Origin: JBAZUK01 sp041661445
Lineage (GTDB): Bacteria; Chlamydiota; Chlamydiia; Chlamydiales; SM23-39
Reading direction: 5' to 3'
Assembly (NCBI GenBank): GCA_041661445.1
Contig: JBAZUK010000007.1
Span: forward strand, 4,828 to 68,827
DNA: 64,000 nt
In this document: positions 44,167 through 53,751 of the stretch, one piece after another
Layout: the number at the start of each line of letters is the position of its first letter
Numbering within the stretch: the stretch's first letter is position 1
Made by a program: the position numbers and the translations under genes
The notes under the pieces: model-generated
The model's input: only the letters and a program-made list of their open reading frames with translations
Databases searched by the model: none
Told to the model about the DNA's origin: nothing

Positions 44167-45357
44167 ATGGTTTCTGAAAAGTTTTTTAATAAAGTTTTTT
44201 TAGGCTTTATCGGGTTTGTTGTCTTGACTGTTTTATTTCTTTTTTTTAGCTTCTCTAGAAGCATTGAAATTAAAAACGCTGAATATGTTAATAAAAATCT
44301 AAGTGAAAACAAAGAAATAGAATCTATTACAAATAAATTCATTTCTCTATCAAATTATGAGTTTGATAATTCTTTTTCCTCTATTAAGGACCAGATAGAG
44401 CTATTTTATATCGAACCCAGGACCGGCTCGAATATGGTGAAAAAAAGATTCGAAATAAAATTTAAAAATCAAAATCCTATAAAAAATATTACTGAAGGTG
44501 AAAAATTATTTTTAAAAGAAAAAAGAGACGGGAATTATGAATTTATAGATGACTTAAGTCCTATTTTTTTGATGGTTGAACAGATAGATCAGAGAAACGC
44601 TAAAATAATTTTAGAGATAGATCTAAAAAACTTAAATATTTTAAATGGAAAAGAAAAAATTAATGAATCTTTTACTGTTGCTTTATCAGAAAATACTTTT
44701 AACAAAGAAGAAATGCTAGGGCAATATTGCTTTAAAGTCATATCCGAATCTAAATTTTATGGAATAGATGAATTTTTAAGAATTTATAATAATCAAAAAG
44801 TGAATGAAAGAGTGTATCGTCTGGAAACCGATGGAAATTTATTATTTGTAAATCAAGAAGATAGGTTGATTTTTAAAGATGGCAAATGGATAAAAGCTCT
44901 TGAAACTGTCAATGTTATGGATTATCCTATTGCAGTAATAAAAAATATCGATGATAAATCCCTCAAGATCGATTGTTGGGATACTTTCTCTGAAAACAAG
45001 ATTTCTTTAGAAATTTCACTGGTTGGAAAAGCTCAAATGTCTATAAAAACCGATCAGATTAGTTCTTTAAAGAAAAGAACCCAATCGCACATTAGCTGTA
45101 TGTTGGACAAACAAAGAGTTGTTTTGAAGGAAAAGGATGTCTTAATTAAAAAAGAAAACAGGTGGAGGCTTCTAAAAAGAGAAGCCAGTCTGGAAGAAAT
45201 TAAATGTGAAGAAATTTTTTATTTTGAAAAAATTGAAAATAAAAATGAGACAAACAATTTGATTGGGTATTTTTTTAATCCGACAAGAACAAGTTTTCAA
45301 AAAATTGAAATGCCGATTTTATCTGTTGAAAATCAAAGGCGTATAAAAAAAAGGTAA
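44167..45357 (+). CDS. Membrane-anchored protein before gspD (CT573-like; possible GspC role)
   Basis: The 396-residue protein has a short cytoplasmic start, one transmembrane helix (about 10-30) and a large beta-rich domain facing the periplasm. No family is recognised. It lies 4 bp before gspD and opens the type II secretion operon, the position and topology expected of GspC, which links the inner platform to the secretin. No HR or PDZ domain is evident, so this is a positional guess. In Chlamydia a hypothetical protein (CT573) occupies the same place. Confidence 0.5.
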   Translation: MVSEKFFNKVFLGFIGFVVLTVLFLFFSFSRSIEIKNAEYVNKNLSENKEIESITNKFISLSNYEFDNSFSSIKDQIELFYIEPRTGSNMVKKRFEIKFKNQNPIKNITEGEKLFLKEKRDGNYEFIDDLSPIFLMVEQIDQRNAKIILEIDLKNLNILNGKEKINESFTVALSENTFNKEEMLGQYCFKVISESKFYGIDEFLRIYNNQKVNERVYRLETDGNLLFVNQEDRLIFKDGKWIKALETVNVMDYPIAVIKNIDDKSLKIDCWDTFSENKISLEISLVGKAQMSIKTDQISSLKKRTQSHISCMLDKQRVVLKEKDVLIKKENRWRLLKREASLEEIKCEEIFYFEKIENKNETNNLIGYFFNPTRTSFQKIEMPILSVENQRRIKKR

Positions 45358-45361
45358 TATA

Positions 45362-47602
45362 ATGATAAAAAGAATATTTTCTTTGTTTTTTTTAATTGTG
45401 TCAGTGCATCTGTTTTCGGAAGAGAGTTTTCAGCTCGACGATGACGCAAAAAAAATTAATCAGAAGCTTCTTAGTTTAAAGTCTGACTTATTCCAAAAAG
45501 TCAGCAGTGTCTCAACCTTATATTACAACAAAGCTTCTGAAAGTGATTTTGAAAAGTTATTAGCCGAAATAAAACAAATTAGAAAAGAGATCTACGATGT
45601 TCAGGAAGATTTTAGAAAAAATTTTCTTGCTGATGGAATGAAAAACGAGGAAGGATATGCTTTTTGGGATCAGGGAGAAACTACTATTTCGCAGATTATT
45701 ATGGAATATGGATCACAAGATTTTTTGTATGTAATTCCAAATGAACTTGCTACCATGAAAATAAATATATTTTCAACTATTGCAATTCCGCACCAGTCAT
45801 GGGACGATATACTGCAGCTTATATTATCTTATAATGGAATCGGTATAAAAAAGATTAATCCGTTTTTAAGACAGTTATATGTCTTAAAGCACGATCCTTC
45901 TCATATCGAAGCGATAATTAATAAGCCGGAAGATCTTAATCTTGCAGGAGAAGGTTCTACAATCTGTTATATTTTTTCCCCAAAACCCGAAGATATTAAA
46001 TCTGTATTAGGTTTCCTTGAAAGATTTTCTGATTTAAAACAAACAACAGTTCACCCAATCAGAACTGATATTATTGTTATAGGATCAAAAGAAAACATTT
46101 CGAGACTGATAAATTTATATGAAGTCGTTTACAATAAATCTGAAGGGAAGGTTGTTAAAGTATTGGCTTTGTCAAAAATAGCCTCTTCTGAGGCAGATAA
46201 AATTTTGCAGGCCTTTTTTTCCCAATCACAGAAAAATAGACCCACCTTTTATCAAGGTTCGATTGAGGAGCTTTCTATTATTCCTCAAGGCTCTTCTCTG
46301 GTCTTGATTGGAGAGAGTGCTTTGGTTGAAAGAGCAGAAAATGTGCTTTTAGATTTAGAGAAGCAGCTAGATGATCCTAGTGAAATGACGATATTTTGGT
46401 ATTCATGCAAAAATTCTGACCCGCAGGAATTAGCAGATATTTTAGAAAAAATTTATTCATCTATGTCAGGTTCTATTATAAAAATGGATGAGAAGAAAAG
46501 AGGTGAAATTCAGAATCCTTTTGTAAAAATTGATAATTCCATCCCTTCTAAACCAAGACCTATCGAATCTAATATAAGCTACGGTGAACAGAAAAGCTCT
46601 AACAGCGAAAATTTTGTTGTCGATGCTAAAACAGGATCTATTTTAATGGTAGTAAGAAAAGATGAGCTGGATAAACTCAAAATTTTATTAAAAAAACTAG
46701 ATCAGCCTAAAAAAATGGTTCAGATAGATGTCTTATTGGTCGAAAGAAAAATCCAGGATAAAAAGCAGACAGGAATTAATTTACTGAAAATCGGAAATGC
46801 CGGCAAAAAAAAGGAAACAGAAGTTAGTTTTGATGATAGCTATTCTTCAAAAAGAAAAGGTATATTGGATTTCATCATTTCTAGACCATCTGCAAAATTA
46901 TTGCCTTCTTTTGATTTAACACTTAGTTTTTTGATGGCCCAGGAAGACATGCGTTTAGCAGACTGCCCATCGGTGACAACAATAAATCAAACACCTGCAA
47001 CTATTTCAGTTGTTGATGAAATTTCGATCAATAATGGCGCTGTACCGATAGATTCATCTTCAGGCACAAAATATGAAAAGTCATATACAAGGTCAAAATT
47101 TGGAACAACGATTGTTATGACGCCGACAATCCATTCTTCAGATGAGGAAGATGGAGCATCGGATGGTTTTGTAACTCTGCATACCGATGTTTCTTTTGAC
47201 ACCATCAAATCAAAGGACAATGATAAACCGGCTGTTACTTCAAGACATATTGAAAATGAAGTTAGAGTAGCTGATGGACAAACAATAATTTTGGGCGGAC
47301 TTAGAAGAAAAACAGGATCTGAAGATAGCGAAAAAATACCATTCCTTGGAGAAATTCCGGGCATTGGCAAGCTTTTTGGAACAACAAAACAGGAAAACAG
47401 TTCATCTGAAATGTTTATATTTATTACTCCTCATATAATAAAAGACCCTAAAATAGATTTTGATAAACAGAAGAAATTTGATCTCCAGAGAAGACAAGGG
47501 GATTTAGATGAATTTTTACAAAAGCTTGAGTTTGCAAAAACTTTAGAAAAGAAAAAAATATTTGAAAAAAGCATAAAACTTTTCTTTGAAAATGAAAAAT
47601 AA
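45362..47602 (+). CDS. gspD: Type II secretion outer-membrane secretin
   Basis: The 746-residue protein has a Sec signal (about 1-19), a chlamydial N-terminal coiled part (28-90), N-domains rich in alternating strands and helices (about 130-430) and a C-terminal secretin domain with MVQIDVLLVERKIQDKKQTG, VRVADGQTIILGGL and VPFLGEIP-type PFLGEIPGIGKLFG, ending in a Lys-rich tail. It forms the outer-membrane channel of the T2SS. Expected pilotin motifs were not identified. It overlaps gspE by 11 bp. Confidence 0.95.
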   Translation: MIKRIFSLFFLIVSVHLFSEESFQLDDDAKKINQKLLSLKSDLFQKVSSVSTLYYNKASESDFEKLLAEIKQIRKEIYDVQEDFRKNFLADGMKNEEGYAFWDQGETTISQIIMEYGSQDFLYVIPNELATMKINIFSTIAIPHQSWDDILQLILSYNGIGIKKINPFLRQLYVLKHDPSHIEAIINKPEDLNLAGEGSTICYIFSPKPEDIKSVLGFLERFSDLKQTTVHPIRTDIIVIGSKENISRLINLYEVVYNKSEGKVVKVLALSKIASSEADKILQAFFSQSQKNRPTFYQGSIEELSIIPQGSSLVLIGESALVERAENVLLDLEKQLDDPSEMTIFWYSCKNSDPQELADILEKIYSSMSGSIIKMDEKKRGEIQNPFVKIDNSIPSKPRPIESNISYGEQKSSNSENFVVDAKTGSILMVVRKDELDKLKILLKKLDQPKKMVQIDVLLVERKIQDKKQTGINLLKIGNAGKKKETEVSFDDSYSSKRKGILDFIISRPSAKLLPSFDLTLSFLMAQEDMRLADCPSVTTINQTPATISVVDEISINNGAVPIDSSSGTKYEKSYTRSKFGTTIVMTPTIHSSDEEDGASDGFVTLHTDVSFDTIKSKDNDKPAVTSRHIENEVRVADGQTIILGGLRRKTGSEDSEKIPFLGEIPGIGKLFGTTKQENSSSEMFIFITPHIIKDPKIDFDKQKKFDLQRRQGDLDEFLQKLEFAKTLEKKKIFEKSIKLFFENEK

Positions 47603-49076
47603 GCAAAAAACAGTCCTGCAGGATTTTGATTTTATTAAAAATAAAACCAAAAAAATTCCATATCTTTTCGCAAAAAAGAACAACCTTATTCCCATTGAGG
47701 AAACTGAGGAGAAAATTGTTGTTGCTATCAGTGATTTGGCAAATTTGGAAGCAATTAATGAACTGTTTTTAATTTTCAATAAGGAAGTTGAAACAATAAT
47801 TTATTCTAAAGATGAAATCGAAAAAGCGATAGAATTTTGTTATCACCAAATAAAAAAACTAAATCACGATTCTAATAGATCTGTAAATGTAAAAATTTCT
47901 GAAGGCTATGATCTTTTGGAGCAATCATCCGAAAATGAAGCTGTCAATATTTTAAATTCGGTTATCTTGGAAGCGATCACGCAAAATGCTTCAGATATTC
48001 ATTTTGAACCGGAAAATGAGATTTTAAAAATAAGATATAGAATAGACGGCGTTTTGCAGCAGAGAGATTATATTTCTAAGGAACATCTATCCCAGATAAT
48101 AACAAGAATAAAAGTAATGGCAAAACTGGATATAGCTGAAAAAAGACTTCCCCAGGATGGAAGAATAAAATTAATGATAAATAAAAGGGAGATCGATTTC
48201 AGGATTAGTACTATTCCTACTGTTTTTGGAGAAAGGATCGTTCTTAGAATTTTAGATAAAACCAATGTTGTTCTGGGACTCAATATGATTGGGATGGAAG
48301 ATCAAATGTTATCTGATTTTAAAAAAATCATTTCATATCCCGAAGGAATAGTGTTGGTTACCGGTCCTACCGGTAGTGGAAAAACAACTACATTGTATAG
48401 CGCAGTAAGTGAATTAAATAGCTCAAAACTTAATATTATGACGATCGAAGATCCGGTTGAATATAAATTATCAAACATTGCCCAGATTGCAGTTAATCCT
48501 AAAATAGAACTTACTTTTTCAAAAGGACTTAGGCATATTTTAAGGCAAGACCCGGATATTATAATGATAGGTGAGATCCGTGATGAAGAGACTGCTGAAA
48601 TTGCAATACAATCTTCCTTGACCGGACATTTGGTTTTAAGCACTTTACATACTAATGATGCTCCATCAGCTATAATTAGACTTTCCGATATGAAAATAGA
48701 GCCTTATCTTTTGTCTTCAACAATTATTGCTGTGTTAGCCCAAAGATTGGTTAGAAAAATATGCCCTCATTGTAAAGAAGAATATGTTCCGGAAAAGAGT
48801 GAACTGGAAGAGCTTAAAATACATGAAAAAAAACTTTTCAGAGGGGCCGGATGCGAAAAATGTTTTCACACAGGATATATAGGAAGATGCGGAATTTATG
48901 AACTAATGATTATTGATGACAAAATAAAAAGACAAATAACAAAAGATCTGGATATTGAAAAAATTAGAAGCGGCTTTGATAAACAATACAAAACTTTAAG
49001 GAAAAGCGGTCTTGAGCTAGTCTTAAACGGCACAACTACCGCGACGGAATTAATTAGAGTTACAAAAAATATTTAA
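47592..49076 (+). CDS. gspE: Type II secretion ATPase
   Basis: The 494-residue secretion ATPase starts at the ATG at 47592, which lies inside the end of gspD (11-bp overlap); a TTG at 47586 is in frame. Motifs are Asp box ASDIHFEPENE, Walker A TGPTGSGKTTT (about 257), DPVEYKLSNIAQ, Walker B and His box MIGEIRDEETAEIA and LSTLHTNDAPSA, and the four-Cys zinc finger CPHCKEEY...CEKCFHTGYIGRCG. It powers pseudopilus assembly. The GspL-like protein at 1348 is a possible membrane anchor for it. Confidence 0.97.
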   Translation: MKNKQKTVLQDFDFIKNKTKKIPYLFAKKNNLIPIEETEEKIVVAISDLANLEAINELFLIFNKEVETIIYSKDEIEKAIEFCYHQIKKLNHDSNRSVNVKISEGYDLLEQSSENEAVNILNSVILEAITQNASDIHFEPENEILKIRYRIDGVLQQRDYISKEHLSQIITRIKVMAKLDIAEKRLPQDGRIKLMINKREIDFRISTIPTVFGERIVLRILDKTNVVLGLNMIGMEDQMLSDFKKIISYPEGIVLVTGPTGSGKTTTLYSAVSELNSSKLNIMTIEDPVEYKLSNIAQIAVNPKIELTFSKGLRHILRQDPDIIMIGEIRDEETAEIAIQSSLTGHLVLSTLHTNDAPSAIIRLSDMKIEPYLLSSTIIAVLAQRLVRKICPHCKEEYVPEKSELEELKIHEKKLFRGAGCEKCFHTGYIGRCGIYELMIIDDKIKRQITKDLDIEKIRSGFDKQYKTLRKSGLELVLNGTTTATELIRVTKNI

Positions 49077-49079
49077 ATT

Positions 49080-50261
49080 ATGGCGCTTTACGAATATTTA
49101 GCAATTTCCAAAAACGGAAAAAAATTTAGAGAAATTATTAATGCTGAATCAATTGATGAAGCTAAAGCCTTTTTACTTGGTAATTCAATAGTTGTATTCA
49201 AAATTGCACCAATTAAGCACAAACAAAGACCGCTTTCCAAATCTGAAGTATTAGATTTTTTTTTACAGCTTGAAAATCTGCTGAAGGCTGGAATTCCTTT
49301 ATATGAGTCTTTAGTTATCATGTCTCAGAAAAATGATAAGCGCAAGATTAAGATCTTAATTTTAGATTTATGCGAGAAAATTAAAATGGGGTTTAGTTTG
49401 TCTGAAGCAATGAGACAGCACTTTAAAACCTTTGATCTTGTAATTTGTTCGATGATCGAAAATGCTCAAAAAACTGCAAGAATGGAAGAAAGTATAAATG
49501 AAATTATTAATATTTTGAACAGCTCGATTAGATTAAAGAAAAAATTAATTTCTGCTTTTACTTATCCGTTAATTTTATTTATTTTTTGTTTTGCAGTTTT
49601 AAGTTTTCTTTTATTTTTTACAATTCCAACCCTTTATGATTTATTTGAAGGAAGGCAGCTGCATCCATTTACAAAGGCAGTTTTTTTTGCAAGTAAAACA
49701 GTCTGTAAATATAAATTATTTTTTTTAATTTTTATTTTATTGATAATAGCATTAATTGCGTTTGCGATCTTAAATGACAAATTTAGAAAAAAAATTTATG
49801 AGAAAATCATTGTTCTGCCTTTTTTGGCAAATTTCATGATTAAGGTTTCTTTGATACGCTTCTGTATTTCATTTTCTAACCTTTTAAAAGGAGGAGAATC
49901 TTATGTTAATTCTCTTTGTCTTGCGATAGGGGTTTTAAATCATCCTGTATTAGAAAAGGAAATGAATGCGTTAAAAGATAAATTGATAGAAGGTAAAGAG
50001 CTCAGCGAGCTTTTAAAAAGCATAGAATGCATACCAGAGGAAATGCCGAAGATGCTAAGTATTGCGGAACAAACCTCGCAAATGCCCAACATGTTAATAA
50101 ATATAGCAAGGATACATGAAGAGGAAGTTGAAAAATTTTTATCTAAAATATCAAGCATCATTCAGCCGGTTATGTTAATATTGTTAGGAATAATAGTTGG
50201 ATTTGTTGTGCTGTCAATCTTGATACCATTAACAGATGTTAGCTCATTTTTGGGAGATTAA
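49080..50261 (+). CDS. gspF: Type II secretion inner-membrane platform protein
   Basis: The 393-residue protein has two GspF helical repeats with three transmembrane segments (about 160-183, 207-229 and 360-385). Family features are LLKAGIPLYESLVIM in the first repeat, LLKGGESYVNSLCLA in the second, and the C-terminal IQPVMLILLGIIVGFVVLSI. It starts 3 bp after gspE and is followed after 3 bp by the first pseudopilin. It works with GspE to feed pseudopilins into the growing fibre. Confidence 0.95.
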   Translation: MALYEYLAISKNGKKFREIINAESIDEAKAFLLGNSIVVFKIAPIKHKQRPLSKSEVLDFFLQLENLLKAGIPLYESLVIMSQKNDKRKIKILILDLCEKIKMGFSLSEAMRQHFKTFDLVICSMIENAQKTARMEESINEIINILNSSIRLKKKLISAFTYPLILFIFCFAVLSFLLFFTIPTLYDLFEGRQLHPFTKAVFFASKTVCKYKLFFLIFILLIIALIAFAILNDKFRKKIYEKIIVLPFLANFMIKVSLIRFCISFSNLLKGGESYVNSLCLAIGVLNHPVLEKEMNALKDKLIEGKELSELLKSIECIPEEMPKMLSIAEQTSQMPNMLINIARIHEEEVEKFLSKISSIIQPVMLILLGIIVGFVVLSILIPLTDVSSFLGD

Positions 50262-50264
50262 GCT

Positions 50265-50666
50265 ATGATAAAAAAAAGACATATTACTTTATTAGAAATG
50301 ATGATAGTTATTTTATTAATTGGAATCATCACTTCTGTTGTAGGATATAATGTTAAAGGAAGCCTTGATAGAGGGAAATTATTTAAAACCGAACAGGCTC
50401 AAAAACAGATTAGGGACATCCTTTTATTAGAGGTAGCAAAAGGCAATAACCTTGAAGAGGTTGTAAAAAATCATAAAAAATATTTGGAAGAATCCTTGCT
50501 TTTGAAAGACGTGTCTCAAATGTTAAAAGATGGCTGGGGAGATGAATTTACAATCAAGGTAAGCCGCGACAGATCAAATATTGATGTTATATCTGCGAAC
50601 TTAAAAAAATATAAAAAGACTAATAGCAAAGATACAGTAGAAAATGAAGAAGAAAACAATTATTAA
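50265..50666 (+). CDS. gspG: Major pseudopilin GspG-like
   Basis: The 133-residue pseudopilin has a short basic leader, then the conserved hydrophobic N-terminal helix (ITLLEMMIVILLIGIITSVV) with Glu at mature position 5, and a C-terminal domain with DGWGDEF, as in GspG. The residue before the mature Ile is His instead of the usual Gly, which is required by most prepilin peptidases. The same anomaly appears in the next gene. It overlaps the next gene by 23 bp. Confidence 0.85.
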   Translation: MIKKRHITLLEMMIVILLIGIITSVVGYNVKGSLDRGKLFKTEQAQKQIRDILLLEVAKGNNLEEVVKNHKKYLEESLLLKDVSQMLKDGWGDEFTIKVSRDRSNIDVISANLKKYKKTNSKDTVENEEENNY

Positions 50667-51090
50667 AAAAAACTTTACTCTTCTTGAAATAATTATTTGC
50701 ATCTCCTTGCTTTCGATATGCTTTTCTTTTGTCGGGATCAAGATAAATGACGCGCTATATTCTTATAAATTTAAAAGCAGTCTAAAAAAAATTGATGTTT
50801 ATATAGATTTTTGTCAGAAAATGGCAAGATCTAATCAGGCTGATATTTATCTGAAGCTATCCCAAAAAAACAAAAAAGTTTTTTTAGAAATAGGAACAGA
50901 TGATAAAATGGGCTTTTTTAAAAACAATAAAAAGATTTCGGATGTTTTTGAGAATCTCTTTTTTGATTTTGAAGAAAAAAAAACTGATTGTTTGGAATTT
51001 GTTTTCTCCTCAAGCGGAGAAACCTTTCCTAAAGGTAATTTTATTTTTTATGACAAAAAAAATAAATTTAAGGAAAATAAAGCAATTTAA
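50644..51090 (+). CDS. Minor pseudopilin (GspH/GspI-like)
   Basis: The 148-residue protein has a short Lys-rich leader, then the pseudopilin helix FTLLEIIICISLLSICFSFV with Glu5, and a globular domain. The size and single helix fit GspH or GspI; which one cannot be told. The -1 residue is Asn rather than Gly. A shadow frame (50900-51154) is not considered real. The other minor pseudopilins (J, K) and the peptidase GspO are not in this window. Confidence 0.7.
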   Translation: MKKKTIIKKNFTLLEIIICISLLSICFSFVGIKINDALYSYKFKSSLKKIDVYIDFCQKMARSNQADIYLKLSQKNKKVFLEIGTDDKMGFFKNNKKISDVFENLFFDFEEKKTDCLEFVFSSSGETFPKGNFIFYDKKNKFKENKAI

Positions 51091-51150
51091 ATGTTTACTA
51101 AAATTATACTTATTTTTTAAGTTTATTAAAACAAATACCATTGAGGCTAT

Positions 51151-53739
51151 ATGAAAAAAATATTTTTTTCTTTGTTTATTATGCTTATTTCAACTGTTTA
51201 TTGCGTTGAACAAAAAAATTTATACAACCTGAAACAAAGAGAGCCGAACTGGTCTTTTGATACTGTTAAAAGTTATCCGAACGGAGCTGCTGAAATAGTT
51301 GTTTTTTATGAACCGACAGATAATGGAAAACAGGCTGTTAAACAGATTTCATTTTATGAAAATGGCGGAATTAAACAAGAAGTAGATTTAACAAAAATTA
51401 CTGAAGAAATGCCGGCTTTTGAAATCCATAAAAATGTTAATGTCCCATCTGGAACCTGTTTAGATTTCGATGAAAATGGCGCAATATCAAAAATTTCTAA
51501 TTATGTTAACGGTTTATTAGATGGGGAGGCAGTTGTTTTTTATTCCCCGGATAATATCATGACAAAAATGTTTTATAAAAATGGAAAGTTAGAAGGAAGT
51601 TTTGAAGGATATTATCAAGATGGTGTAAAAAAAATTCAAGCGACTCATTCGGATGGAAAATTAACTGGTGAATATTTAGTTTTTTATCCAAATGGAAATA
51701 AATCAGCCGCATTAAAATACAAAGATGGAAAACTTCACGGCATATGTAGAAGCTGGTATGAAAGCGGCGCTATCATGTCCGAAAAAAGATATAAGGATGG
51801 AAATCTTCAAGGGGAAGAAAAAAATCCCGCTCTAATTGTTTATGATGAAAATCATTCAATTATTGAAACTTTAGATTATTTAGAAGGCAAACCTAACGGA
51901 TTTCATGTTAAATATTTCCCAAATGGAAAAGAAAACTATAAAGTAAAATATGTTAATGGTCAAAAACAGGGAATGGAATATTTTTATTCTGAAAATAAGG
52001 AAATAATCGGATCAGGAGAATATAAAAATGATGTTCCTGTTGGAAAGCATTGGAAAAATCATCCAAATAACAAAATTCAGTATGCGGTAACTTTTGATGA
52101 CAAGGGAGATTTGTTGGAACCAGCTCAGGAATACGATGAAAATGGAAAATTACTTAGGGCTCATTCTTTAAAAAACGGCAAGCTTCATGGAAGTTATAAA
52201 GAATGGTATGCAAATGGAAATCTTAAAATTGAGTCAAATTATGATCAGGGAGTATTGGACGGTCAGCAAACCGAGTACTATTCTAATGGTCAAAGTCATA
52301 TTCAATCGTTTTACACTAATGGTAAAAGAGATAAAGAATATCTTCAATGGCATGAAAATGGAATCTTAGAGAAAAAAATCGAATTTAAAGAAGATAAAAA
52401 AAATGGCCTTTTTGCCCAATGGTATGAAAATGGAAAACCACAAGTGGAAGCCTTTTTTGAAAATGACTTGCCTAATAAGTCTCAAAAAGAATGGTATGAA
52501 AACGGTGTTTTGAAAGCTGTTGTGGAATTTTCAAATGGAAAGAAAAACGGAATTCATAGGGAATATGATGAATTAGGAGATCTTCTATTATCAGCGAATT
52601 ATGTAGATGATCAGTTTGATGGCGAATTCATAAGTTATTATTCAAAAGACAAAGTAAAAGAAAAAATATTTTTTGATAAAGGAAAAAAGCAAAAAACAGC
52701 CAATTGGTACTTTGAAAATTCCAATATAAATAAAATAGCCAACTTTAAAGATGACAGGCTGCATGGCGAAATGAAAGAATTTTTTGAAGATGGCTCATTG
52801 CATTTTGCAAGACAATTTGAAAATGGCAAGCCGGTAGGCGAGCATATCGAATATTATCCTAAAAATGTATGTGAGAATTATGAAAGTCGAATTGCGAAAA
52901 TGTTTTCATATGATAATGATGGCAATCCTCAAGGGGAACAAAAAACATTTCATGTAAACGGATCCAAAGAAGCTATAGTAAACTATACTCATGGTGAATT
53001 TGACGGAATGAAAGTATTATATGATAAAAACGGCGAATCGCTTGAAAAAGCAACATATGTTAAAGGAAGCCTCGAAGGTGAATATTTTCAGAAAATGCCT
53101 GATGGTAGAGAGATGCTATATGTTTATAAAAACAACAGAAAAAACGGACCTTATAAAATATATTACCCCACTTCAAAAGATGGTAATAAAGTTATGGCTT
53201 TTGAAGCTCAATATGAAAATGATAAATTGCAGAATATTGTAAATGAATATGATGAAAAGGGAACCAAAATAGCAACTTATTCTTATAAGGACGGCAAAAA
53301 AAATGGTTTTTGTTTCTTATACAATCCTAAAGGAATCCCGATAATGAAAGTAGAATACAAAAACGATTTGAAAGACGGCGAAGCTGTCCAGTATTTTATG
53401 GGGGGGCAGACTTTTAAAAAATCATTTTTTGTTAAGGACATGAAAGAAGGGGAAGAAAAATTATTCCATCCGAACGGAGAGATCTCTGCAGTAAATTATT
53501 ATAAAAATAATTTATTGAATGGAAAGAGCACATATTATAATGAAAAAGGTAAAATAATTTTTTTAGGTGAGTATAAAGATGGAAAAAAACATGGCCAGGT
53601 CAATAAATATGATGAAGATGGAAACATTTGTTTAGAGCAGGAATATAAAGAAGATAAACTTCATGGTAAAAAGAAAAAATATGAAAAAAATGGTGAAATT
53701 GTAATCTCATCTTATGATAATGGTACGTTGGTTAATTAA
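51151..53739 (+). CDS. Large exported MORN-repeat protein
   Basis: The 862-residue protein has a Sec signal (about 1-20, ending VYC-VEQ; no good lipobox) followed by some 30 MORN/YwqK-type units of about 23 residues. Typical units contain KEWYANGNLKIESNYDQG or AQWYENGKPQVEAFFEND, with the repeat pattern W/Y-Y-x-N-G-x-x-x-x-x-x-Y/F. It should form a long rod- or sheet-like scaffold in the periplasm or at the surface. It is a paralogue of the 425-residue lipoprotein at 3471. Directly after the T2SS operon, it is a possible T2SS substrate; this is inference. Confidence 0.8.
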   Translation: MKKIFFSLFIMLISTVYCVEQKNLYNLKQREPNWSFDTVKSYPNGAAEIVVFYEPTDNGKQAVKQISFYENGGIKQEVDLTKITEEMPAFEIHKNVNVPSGTCLDFDENGAISKISNYVNGLLDGEAVVFYSPDNIMTKMFYKNGKLEGSFEGYYQDGVKKIQATHSDGKLTGEYLVFYPNGNKSAALKYKDGKLHGICRSWYESGAIMSEKRYKDGNLQGEEKNPALIVYDENHSIIETLDYLEGKPNGFHVKYFPNGKENYKVKYVNGQKQGMEYFYSENKEIIGSGEYKNDVPVGKHWKNHPNNKIQYAVTFDDKGDLLEPAQEYDENGKLLRAHSLKNGKLHGSYKEWYANGNLKIESNYDQGVLDGQQTEYYSNGQSHIQSFYTNGKRDKEYLQWHENGILEKKIEFKEDKKNGLFAQWYENGKPQVEAFFENDLPNKSQKEWYENGVLKAVVEFSNGKKNGIHREYDELGDLLLSANYVDDQFDGEFISYYSKDKVKEKIFFDKGKKQKTANWYFENSNINKIANFKDDRLHGEMKEFFEDGSLHFARQFENGKPVGEHIEYYPKNVCENYESRIAKMFSYDNDGNPQGEQKTFHVNGSKEAIVNYTHGEFDGMKVLYDKNGESLEKATYVKGSLEGEYFQKMPDGREMLYVYKNNRKNGPYKIYYPTSKDGNKVMAFEAQYENDKLQNIVNEYDEKGTKIATYSYKDGKKNGFCFLYNPKGIPIMKVEYKNDLKDGEAVQYFMGGQTFKKSFFVKDMKEGEEKLFHPNGEISAVNYYKNNLLNGKSTYYNEKGKIIFLGEYKDGKKHGQVNKYDEDGNICLEQEYKEDKLHGKKKKYEKNGEIVISSYDNGTLVN

Positions 53740-53751
53740 AAGGATTTATTG

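Noticed and set aside
50900..51154. Second-frame ORF inside the minor pseudopilin gene
   Set aside because: It lies within the pseudopilin frame and has no ribosome site or recognisable features.
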